This document shows positions 1 to 10,000 of a stretch of DNA of 64,000 bases, piece by piece (position 1 is the stretch's first letter; every line of letters starts with the position of its first letter). The notes beneath the pieces were generated by a model. The model was not told where the DNA came from and searched no databases. It saw only the letters and a program-made list of their open reading frames with translations. The position numbers and the translations under genes were made by a program. Source of the DNA: Podarcis raffonei (taxonomy: Eukaryota; Chordata; Lepidosauria; Squamata; Lacertidae); the NCBI RefSeq assembly GCF_027172205.1, contig NC_070616.1, positions 13,630,001 to 13,694,000 on the forward strand. The letters are read 5' to 3'.

Positions 1-875
1 ATTATCCCACCCGCTTTGTCAAAATCCCTTGTGTAGCGTGTCCAAGAACCCAGAACCCAGCTCATAGTTGGACACTCGGAAAGCACAAGCTAAAGGAGCT
101 TTGCCAGCCCTATGCTTTCTGCAGAATCACCTGTCTGCCTGAGTTCCCCATGGGGAGCTTGGTCATGCAGTTCATCCAGCTGTGTCTCTATATCCAACCC
201 TGTATCTCATGCGTATATGATATCAGGCTGGAGGGCAGGTGGGTGTGGGGGTTTTTTGGGGGGGAGGGGGGGAACAGCCTTCCAGGCCAAATTAAGACCC
301 ATGCCAAGCTAAATCTGGCCTGCAGGCCAGAACTTCCCAAGCCCTGTAGAGAAATCTTATACACTTGACTTCCTGGTTGTGGAAATATTAATAATATTTA
401 TTAAATTTATTAGTTGCTTGTCACCCAAATGCTCTCCAAGAGACTTATATTAAATATATATCCCTTATACCATAGAAAAGTCAGTGGTGGGGGGGAATTA
501 AGATTCCATATTGGGGAAACAAAAAACAACAACCCCACCAGCTCCTTCCCCCTATAACAGTAACAAAAACATTAGCAGTACACCAACAATAAACCAAACA
601 ATACCCGCACCTACCAGCAGATAAACATAAAAATTCAACACGCCAATACTCCTCTCCCCAGTCCAAAAATATACCCATTAACCCAGAATTTTCTTTTTTA
701 ATCTCCCCAGCTCACCATGAAGTCCAGTGTCAAAGTCAGTGAGGGTTTATGTGGCTCAGAGAGTTATACATCAGCTACTGCCGGTCTGGTGCCGACCAGA
801 TGCAGTGTGTGCTACATTTCCCAACAGCCTGAGACCAAATTCCAGCTATGCAAAAGCCTGAGATTTTTGTACATA

Positions 876-926
<51 letters not shown>

Positions 927-1361
927 TTTCATCAGCACAAGCACGGGGGATTATCACAGTTCAAGGACGCACTGCAGCCAGGCAGGTGCACTTGAGGAAG
1001 TGGGGGGACGGGACCACGGTCATTTAGCAATCCAATGGTGCGCTTGCTCCTTTGAAGCTGACTTGACAGCAGACTGGCACTGAAAATTCCTTCCACCCTG
1101 ATGATGAGGCAATGTCTTCCACCACAACTTTGAGCAGTGGGCCATCTTAGGGGCTGCTGCCTCCCAGAATCTCCTAAGGTGGATGCTTCATTCTGCCTAA
1201 TGGTAGGGCTGACCACATTTAGCCAGCAAGCCTTACCCAAACCCTACAGCCTCTCCTGGTCACTTTCACCAACTCGACGTCCACAATGAAAGCTGAAAAG
1301 AGTCTTTTGCTTAGAATGTTCAGTTACCACACTGGCATTAATTTTTGTTCCTCTTCTCTAG
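1..1361 (+). other. STYXL1 intron sequence, no exon recognised
   Basis: No coding homology was recognised on either strand. The stretch holds a G-rich run near 250-270 and the AC microsatellite at 879-924. It is presumed to be the intron before the penultimate STYXL1 exon. Confidence 0.6.
879..924. repeat. (AC)n microsatellite, 23 units
   Basis: An uninterrupted AC dinucleotide tract in STYXL1 intron sequence. It is long enough to be polymorphic. Confidence 0.97.
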
Positions 1362-1471
1362 ACAGTCACATCCACAAGGAAAGAGTCCTGGTTTTCTCCA
1401 CCATGGGCATAAGCAGGTGCAGCACAGCCGTCATGGCCTACCTCATGCATTCCTGCAGGCTTTACTTAAAG
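1362..1471 (+). CDS. STYXL1: STYXL1 penultimate coding exon
   Basis: Encodes the inactive phosphatase loop (FSTMGISR) and the following helix AVMAYLMHS. The donor is aag|gtaagt in phase 0. The acceptor is ctctag at 1360-1361, with an alternative AG four bases downstream. Confidence 0.9.
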
Positions 1472-2020
1472 GTAAGTGGAGGCAGGAGGGGGGCAGGAAG
1501 GATTGCTTCCTTACAATCCATATATCCTGCCTTTTACCCCTCCTTGGGGTGTTCATTTGTGGCTGCCCAAATCCAGAAGCACGACAGAAAATGACATTGC
1601 CCTCGTTGTTTGTAAAGCTCCATGTACTTAGCAAAGGCAGATATAAATAATCACAACAGTAGTGCCTGTTTTGCACAAAGAATGTCACCAGATAAGGCTG
1701 GGCAGAAAGACCAAGTTCTTTGGTAAGGATGTCTTTTCCATCACCAGACTGGAGCTGGAGATTAGTTACCTGGCCAAGATGCTAGGAGGTGGGGTGGAGT
1801 GTCCAGATCCCTCCTCTCCCTGTTGTTAGAAGACAGATTCCTCCCCACTCCCCCTGCTACTTCTGCTGTTTGCTTGCTTTTTTTGTAGAAGTCTTGGAGC
1901 TACGTTCAGAAATGCAAAATCAACATGCGGCCCAATCGGGGGTTTGTGCGACAGCTGTCAGAATGGGAGACACGCATCTACCTGAGTGACATCACCGATA
2001 TCTCCGAACCCAATTACTGA
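1362..2020 (+). CDS. STYXL1: STYXL1 (pseudophosphatase), partial: last two coding exons
   Basis: Two exons (1362-1471 and 1889-2020) encode the C-terminal end of serine/threonine/tyrosine-interacting-like protein 1 (MK-STYX). The first carries VLVFSTMGISRCSTAV, the dual-specificity phosphatase signature loop with Ser where catalytic Cys should be; the second reads KSWSYVQKCK...NRGFVRQL...WE and stops at TGA 2018-2020. The donor at 1472 (gtaagt) and acceptor ending at 1888 join in phase 0. The family is known to be catalytically dead and to act as a binding protein (for example G3BP1, stress-granule control). The rhodanese-like N-terminal half and earlier exons lie before the window; I searched 1-1361 and saw none. 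The acceptor of the first exon could be at 1361 or 1365, so its start is uncertain by 4 bases. The order STYXL1-TMEM120A-POR supports the call. Confidence 0.93.
1889..2020 (+). CDS. STYXL1: STYXL1 terminal coding exon
   Basis: The acceptor ttttgtag precedes AAG TCT TGG. The exon holds 43 codons plus TGA and encodes the WSYVQKCK/NRGFVRQL end of the phosphatase fold plus a short tail ending in PNY. Confidence 0.93.
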   Translation, partial: KSWSYVQKCKINMRPNRGFVRQLSEWETRIYLSDITDISEPNY

Positions 2021-2300
2021 CCAAGAGCGAGTGACAGAGAAAGTCCCTGAATCACTGCTGGCTTCCTGCAGTGGCATTTCGATGGCTTTCGAGTGGTGGT
2101 GATTGAGATAGAACTCTATATTTTTGGAGGTTGATTTTTTTAAAATAATAAATAATAATATTTATTTTCCATTATCATTATCTCTATCCTGCCAAGTTTA
2201 TGACATATCTCACAGGTTCTCTTTACTCCTGTGTACAGAGCTGAGTGGTGTTAGGAGCTTTTGTGTCCTTTATTCAGAAATAAATACATTCCGCCTCTGT
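2021..2300 (+). other. STYXL1: STYXL1 3' UTR with candidate poly(A) signals
   Basis: AATAAA hexamers occur at 2147-2152 and 2279-2284, 130-260 bases after the stop codon. The second is followed by a T/G-rich stretch (ctctgtgtatctgg) and is the better candidate. The transcript end is inferred, not shown. Confidence 0.5.
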
Positions 2301-2916
2301 GTATCTGGAACTTGTCTATCAAGATCATCGAGAATTTGCACCGGGGAGCTTTCTGGCCTGTCTTTATTTGTTTATGAACTTGAACGATTTCTGTCCCGCC
2401 TCTCAGCAAAAGCTTTTCAAAAGGCACCAAACAATAAAAGAGAAAAATGCAAGTATTAGCATGGAAAACAACAATAATGGGATATTAAAAACTGCAGAAA
2501 ATTAAAAGGTCGTAAAAACACAGACAGGAATGATAAGAAATCACTGCCCTGTGGAAACCTGGGAAGAATTAGGCCAGCAGGCAAGTAAAGTAGACGATAG
2601 CAGAGTATCTCTACAGAGAGCACCCCACAGCCAGGATTCTGCCACCATCACTGAAGATTTCCTGTCTCCAGCCATGGTACAAGGGAAATCACGACCCCAT
2701 TCTTGACGGCAATATCACACCAAATAATCCAACACATTTCAAAAGGGCATCGGATGTCAGTCAGCCCACCTGAGAGGTGCCAGAACTGAGTTCTGGCTGA
2801 AAATCAGTTAAAACAATTTATATTCAGAAGAAAAGCTTGTATCCAGAGAGAGAGAGAGTTCTGTTGTCAAGGGCCAGGATAATAATTAGGTGTGTCAGCA
2901 TATGATGGAAGTTATA

Positions 2917-3156
2917 CAGTCGTGCCCTAGTTCCTGAACGCCTTGGTACTCCTATGTTTCAGCTCCAGAACGATCGAAACCCGGGAATGAGTGTTCCGGT
3001 TTATCAACATTTTTTGGAAGCCGAATGTCCAATGTGGCTTCCGCTATTGTTTCTGGCGCGCCTGCACCAATCGGAAGCCGTGCCTTGGTTTTCAAACATT
3101 TCAGAAGTCAAACGGACTTCCAGAACGCATTCTGTTTGGGAACCAAGGTACCACTG
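2917..3156. mobile_element. TA-flanked MITE (Tc1/mariner-like termini)
   Basis: The left end cagtcgtgccctagttcc and the reverse complement of the right end cagtggtaccttggttcc form imperfect terminal inverted repeats of about 26 bp. The element is flanked by TA on both sides (2915-2916 and 3157-3158). It is about 240 bp long with no coding capacity. TA duplication and the cagt...actg ends suggest a non-autonomous Tc1/mariner-type element. Related copies lie at about 17770 and at 60838-61097. Confidence 0.75.
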
Positions 3157-3599
3157 TATACTCATGCTAGAGCAGGAATGGAGAGCCTTTGGCCCTCCAG
3201 ATATTGCTGAGCTACAACTATTGGGCAACTCATTTTGTGGGTGGGTGGATGGAGAAATGGGAGACAGGTTATTCTATGTAACAAACCTTTTCCAACCTAG
3301 CAACTTCCAGATGTTTTGAGCTGAGACTCCCATCATCCTTCCCCAAGAAGGAGTTCCACAATTTAACAATGCAGCTGTGTTAAGAAGGACTTTCTTTCAT
3401 CTCTCCCGAATCTTCCAACAGAAGCCCTGAAATGGCTATTCATGCTTGCATACGCTTCCCAGGGGAAGGCTGTACAACAATTTTATTTTCCTATAAATAT
3501 GCATACATCTGCATCATGTATGCCTGAATTAATACAATATGATGCCTGGCAAAGTCTCTCCTAGATCAAGCTTCTAGGACAAAAGGAAGCGCCAGAATC

Positions 3600-4060
3600 C
3601 CATAAGCCCCAGAATCCCATAAGCCCCGCCCTCTCCCTCGCCCCGCCCACAGCCCCTCACCTCTCCGTGCCCCCGCGACGACGGTTGCCCCTCGATACGT
3701 CCCGCCCCCTACTGCCTAGAGGCGACGTCGATTGGCTGCGCCTACGCAGGGCGAGATATGGGGCTCCGCCGCGGATTGGCTGGAGCTGCTTTCCGGAAAT
3801 GCCACTCTCTCTTCCTCCCCTTCTTATTCCTCGGCCCCCGCTGAGGGGCTTCTTTCGCCGCTGCCATGAACCGACGGGCCTCGGTCAGCGACTGCCTGCG
3901 GGACTGGGAGGAGCTGCAGGACGGCTTCCAGCGCGTGCAGGTGCCGCCCCCCCACCTTCCAGGGGAGGGGAGGGCAGGAGAGGGGTGGTGAGGTGGCGGG
4001 AAGTGACATAATGGGGAGGGGCGTGACGTCACTCGTACTGTGGCTGAGGTGGCGGGACCT
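3600..4060 (+). promoter_or_regulatory. TMEM120A: CpG-rich promoter of TMEM120A
   Basis: This GC- and CpG-dense block surrounds the TMEM120A start codon. Visible elements upstream of the ATG are several GC boxes (ccccgccc, cccgcccc), two inverted CCAAT boxes (gattggctg near 3730 and 3774), an NRF1-like tgcgcctacgca near 3737 and an ETS-like ttccggaaat near 3791. There is no TATA box. A perfect palindromic CRE (tgacgtca, 4024-4031) lies just inside intron 1. This is a typical TATA-less housekeeping promoter. Confidence 0.8.
3866..3940 (+). CDS. TMEM120A: TMEM120A coding exon 1
   Basis: 25 codons, [18 protein letters not shown]..., from the first ATG after the CpG island. The donor gtgccg is weak apart from the GT. 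Confidence 0.93.
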
Positions 4061-7000
4061 GAGCCCGGGGACCTGACCCCCGGGTGGGGGTGGGGGTTCT
4101 AGCTCGGCATAAAAAAGATAGAGGTATTCTGGGCATGTGCAGAGTACCTCTTTGTGTGGAGAGAAGGTACCCTTGGGCATGTGCAGAGTGCCTCCCCCCT
4201 TTCTCTCTGTGTAGCAAGAGTGCCTATGGGGATGTGCTGAGTGCCTCTGGGCATGTGCAGAATGCCTCCCGTGTTTTATGTATATCCGTGGGGCGAGAGC
4301 TCTTTGGGCATATGCATAGTCACTGAGTTGACAGAGAGTGCCTCTGGGCATGTCCAGAATGCCTCCCCCTGTGTGTTTATAGCAAAATGTCTCTGAGGGG
4401 GTGCTGAGTGACTGTGTGTGATGAGTGCTTCTGGGCATGTACAGAGTGCCTGTCCGGCTTGTCTGAAGCAGCTTTGAGGATATTTGGACTCCTTTGTCTC
4501 ACTTGGGACTTTAAAAATAAGCATAGGTTTGCATCCTGCTTTTCCTCCAATGAGCTCAGGGTGGCATGTCTTTTGCCCACCCCAGTTTTATCTTCACATC
4601 TACCCTGAGGTAGAGTGTGCAGAAGAAGTGTGTTTGATTGGTCCAGGAAAACCAAGTCAGCTTCATGGTCAAGCGGGTCTCCTGAGTCCTTGTCTCAACC
4701 TTCTTAACTACTATGCCCATGTGTGCACGTGAATGTGAAGAAAGTGCCCTTCCTTCTTTCTTTCTTTCTTTCCTCCCTCTGTTGAGTGTGAAAAGTAAGC
4801 AGCATTTATGAGCATGTGTGGAGCGCTTTCCTATCCCATCCATAACTTTGAAGAGGAGCACATCCTTGGGCACGTGCAGAGTGCTTTCTAATTCTGCTCC
4901 CTCTGTGAGATGGAGTGCTTCTGAGCATGTGCACGGTGCATTCCCTGGCAACATGGTTGAAGCTACCAAGGAGCACATACAGAGTATCCTTCCCCAGTAT
5001 TAAATAAAAACAGTTGAACAATAGGGCTTTTAATCAGTGGCTACTAGTCCTGATGTTGAAATCATATTTCTAGTATCAGAAGCAGCATGACTCTGAACAC
5101 AAAATTGCTGGGGGGGGGGAAGAGTTCTTGTAAGCTTTTCAGAGGCCTAAGAACCTAAGAAGAGCCTTGTGGCCGGATCAGGCCAATGGCCCACCTAATC
5201 CAGCATCCTGGCCAAGCAGTTTTCCCATTGAAAAGCCTGCAAGCAGGAGCACAACAGCCCTCTTCTCACTTGTGATTGCCAGCAACCAGCATTTAGAGGC
5301 AAGCTGCCTCAGATGGTGGAGGTAAACCATGGTTGTTGTTGTGGCTAGAAGTCTCAGATAGCCTTTTCCTTCATGAAAATAGAGAGCCACTGTCAAAAAC
5401 AAGATGATGGTCTTAATAGGCAGACTGTGCTAGACATATTATCCTAATTATTTAGTTCCGTCCCTCTTGGGACCCTTGAAGTAGCCATGCCCTCTTGTAG
5501 CTCAGTTGTTTATAATCCGTGCGCACAATCCTGCCTTACAGTGTCCTGCTCAAATGTTTTATACAGCCAAAAAAAATTGTCCTGCAGCAAGAATGGGGAC
5601 AGAATTTGTAAACGATGCTGTAGTGTATTGCAGCATGATAGCATCTTCTGTGGTTTTTTGGAGATGTACATAAGTTTGCGAAAGAGTGGATCATGCCATT
5701 TCTAAGGTAGGGCAATTCAGAACATAAGGGGATAATGGATCTTCTAGATTCCTTCTCTAGAAAGCCAGCAAGAAGGATGTGAGCACAACTGGCATTCGGA
5801 TACATTACTGCCCCCAGCCATGGCGACAGAGCATAGCCATTGATAACCTTCTCCAATAATTTGTCCTATCCTTTTTAAGAGCCATCTAAGTTGGTGGCCA
5901 TCCCTGCCTCCTGTGGGAGTGAGTTCCATAGTTGAACCATGTACTGCGTGAAGGAGGACTTTTTTTTTACCTGTCCTGAATCTTCCAATATTCAGCTTCA
6001 TAGGATGTCCACGAGTTCTAGTGTTAGGACAGGGAGAACAACTTTCCTCTGTCCACTTGCTCCATGTAATGCATAATCATATAAACTTCATGTAGTGTTT
6101 AAAGAAACCCTCATTTAAAAACCCTTCAACTTAAAAAAAAAAAATTAGTTCATCCAGCTGGGGCTGATGGGAGTTGTAGTCTGGGTAATACTAGGTCAGG
6201 GGAGGCTGCTTTCACGGATCAAAATATTTCCAGATTGCTAACTGGTTGATCGGCTAAACATCACAGCCATAATTGATGTTGTTTTGTTTGCATATGTGAT
6301 CTCATGGCAGCACTGCCAGGTTATTTATACGCTGTGGACATCTGGCTGGTGGCCATCTTTGTGTGCCCTGTGAGTTAATGACTGAGGAGGGTGGCATTAA
6401 AGTCATTTTATGTGCTCACCACAGAGATGCAAGTGATCTCTGGGTCACCCTGGAATCTGGAATAATTAGGAGAAACCTTTTTAATGATCACACTGAAACT
6501 TAAATAATGGCAGAGTTCATTGCTCTGTCTCTCTGATGTACATTTGCCTCAGATGAAAGTTTATTCTTCTCTCTTGCAAAATGCAACAAATTAAGCAATG
6601 CCTCCCCTTTTCCTTGAACCAAGAGGCTCAGTTGCGACAACTCCCTTTCCCCCTTCCTATGCGTGCAAGAGGAGGCGATTAGAAACTTTTGTTTCATTCT
6701 CAAGTAGATGCTTTGCTGCCTTTGGCAACTTTCAGACAGAAAGGGTAGATAGAAAGAAATGTGTTACGTACAACCAACTTTGGATGGGAAAGCAGCAAGC
6801 CTGCGTATATAGATTATAAGTGGGTAATACAAGCAAACACCTTTGCAAACACTGCCAAAAATTTCCTGGGAGTAAGCCCACTGCAAATGAGCCCCCCGTC
6901 CTTCTTTTTGTCTGTTTAAGGCAGCCTTTGCCAACCAGGCGCCCCCTTCCCCAACCTTTTGGATTCCAACTGTGCCGTTGTTGGGGCTGGGAGCAGCGGT

Positions 7001-10000
7001 GCCCAAATCCTGACCTAGGATGTCAGCTTTCCAAGCTGGGCTTGGGGATGCCCTTTGAGGGAGGCTGGAACTGGGACAAGAGCTTCAGCTGGAGGTGCTG
7101 CTAGGACAGGTGGCTGATCTCCAGGTATTTATACCAGGGCGACTCAGAAGCTTTGTGCTGCTTCCTGATCACAGGGGCCAACACTGTGCAGCCCCTGCTG
7201 TGTCCGAGACCCTCACATGGGCCCACACTGTGCTCAATCCCACCATTGGGCTGAGAGAGTCTCCAATGTCAAAGTGTGTGTTCATGTGTTGGCCTGAGTG
7301 GTTAACTGGTAATAATAGTAATAATAATAATAATACCCTGCCCATCTGGGCGGGTCCCAGCAGAACAGAAAAAACATGATAAAACACCAAACATTAAAAA
7401 CTTCCCTAAACAGGTTGTCTCCTAAGTCCTGACTCATTCAAGAGAAGAGAGAGAGCCTGTGTAGTGTAGCGGTTAGAGTTTCGGCACCAGGGTTCAAGTC
7501 CCCACTCAGCCACGAAGCTCAATGGGTGACCTTGGGGGGGCCAGTCTCTGCCTCTCAGCCCTAAGTGACCTCACAGGGTTGTTGTGGGGATTAAGTGAGG
7601 AGCAGAGAACCATGAACACCACCTCGAGTGCCTGTAATTAAGAAAAGAAAGGTCAAAAATTATATAGAAATTAGGGGAAGGATTTGCTGAATTGAACTAA
7701 TTAGAGATTGGAATACAGAAAGGGGAGGTATGAGGAGGTCGGGAAAGTAAGTTTTATGAATATAGGGGATTGAAATTATACTTGCTGTTGTATGTGTTTT
7801 GTATGTATTTTTGTTGTTTCTGTTTGTTCTTTTGTTTTTTCTATTTTATATAAATCTTTAAAACTTTAATAAATATCTTATAAAAAAAAAAGAGAGAACA
7901 CCACCTTGAGTGCCTTGGAGGAAAAGGTGGGATGTAAACGCAATAAATGATAAAATACATTGGAATGAGGGTGATGTAATAATGAAACATGTTCTTACCT
8001 CCCTTCCCCTTAAAGAGGTTTTAGGCTGCAGCCTCAGTTGACACCCTTCCCCCCCCCTCTCTCCTTCCTGGCTAGGAGACTCACAGGCTGTACAAGCAGA
8101 AGCTGGAGGAGCTGACCAAACTCCAAGATGGGATTTCCAGCTCCATCAGCCGGCAGAAGAAGCAGCTGAAGGAGCTCTCTCTGGCCCTCAAAAAGTATGT
8201 GGAGGGCAACTGCGGCGGCAGCGCCTGCTTCCCTGGGGGAGGTTGCCGTGGGTCAATTTGTGGCTTGGCTACCGGAGCCATCAGGACCGCTTAAGCGTTG
8301 CTGAGTCAAGCCTCGCTTGAGCAATGTGGGTTTAGCAACTGGGTGGGCAGGGACTGTCATCTAGTCCTGCAGCTCGCAACCTTTTGGGTATGTCGACTCA
8401 CAAGTCCAAATTTATTTGGTATGGTGACCTGTCAGTTATTTATTGCCACGAGTGTCAACAAAGCAAGATTATAGGCCAACGAAACCAAAAGGTGTAGGAG
8501 GAGGTATTCATCATACCAGTTAAGGATTGCAAGCAACAATTATATTCTTTTTATAAATGACCATTGCTAACAACCCCACAGTGCAAAAGCAGGGTACAGT
8601 ATTCTGTCACAGCATATACAAAGCAAGAAAACAATAATAAGAGGAAGAAGTGGTAACATAACAGCAAGAATCAAGGTATCAATTTTTCCTGAACTGGCAT
8701 GGAGGGTGAATGTTGGGCATCTAAGCCTGAAGCGTAAGAAATAAATTATCACATTCTGAGTTCTCCGTCCCTCTAGCCACATGCGATTTATGTGTTATTT
8801 CTTCCACAACAGCCAAAGTCCATAAGTTCTTACACTGCAAAGAAAAATGCCTATTTTTCAAGGTTTTCTCTTTCTGGGCTACCAAAATTGTAGTTAACTG
8901 CCCTTCTAGCTCATCATGAGACGGACACGGGGACTTAAATCCACCACAATCACTGAAAATCTTAGCCATCTATTATCCAGTATTTAAGATTTCAACACCA
9001 CAAGGTCTGGAAGCTTTCATTAACAGAAGAGCAAATTAATCAACTAGGTTAACCTTTCCAAGCAGTTAAGCCATGTGTCATTTACAATATATACAGTTTT
9101 AATGCAAGTACAAAGATCTGGAGATCTTAGGAGAGGCCTTCATCCCATGTGTGAGAGAAAGGAAAGTGCTTTTTATACAGTGGTGATTGATGAGACACAT
9201 GGAGAAATATTCCTTTGAAAAAGCACATGTTTTCAGAACTATTGTGTATTTTTGTATGCAAAAATTTTCCAGGCTTCATGAACGTAGATCAGGGGTGCCC
9301 AAACTTTTTTCAGAGAGGGCCAGATTTGATGAAGTGAACATGCATGAGGGCCAACCAAAGTAGATGGATCTCTTTCTTGGTCCACAGCCAAATCCTAAAT
9401 TAACTATTACAATAAACTATTGTATATTCTGACATTAGAGGGACTGGTAGATGGGGTATTTCATCTCCTTTTCTGCCTGACCCTCTTTAAGTAATAGGAT
9501 AGCAGCTCCACTTGGCTTCCAGCTACACTGCAAGAACCTTCAAGATGTGGCTGTCCACTCTCCTCAGTGAGGTCCTTGGCACAAGGCGTTTGATGGATGA
9601 TTATTTTGCTGTTTGTTTGTGGTGTGTTTCTGCTGTTGTTTCATTGGGCTTTGGATGGTTGCATGACTTCTCTTGTGCTGTTTTGCCCAGGTGCAAGTGC
9701 TCTCTTGCCGACAACAATGAAGAGGAACCGAAGGAGTCCTTCCAGGAGCTCCAGAGCATGATCAAAGAGCGGCAGGATGTCTTCTTTGAAATGGAGGCCT
9801 ACTTGCCCAAGAAGAATGGGTAAGGGCCCACACCCTCTATTTATAAGAGCATCAGAACTCTGCTGTTCGACCAATGAACGCTTCCAGAGCAGTTGCATAC
9901 AATCAAGCTGTAGCACACAAGGAAAAAGGCACAGAGAGGGAAGAGGGGGAAGCAAGACTCAGCTGCCGGTTCTTTCCAAGTTAAATAGTACTTACAATGA

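Noticed and set aside
775-995. Open frames with poly-Thr/His or poly-Cys/Val
   Set aside because: Translations of the AC microsatellite at 879-924.
3824-4438. 204-codon minus-strand open frame with repeated His/Cys-rich peptides
   Set aside because: The repeats in the peptide are the translation of the degenerate minisatellite, antisense to the TMEM120A promoter.
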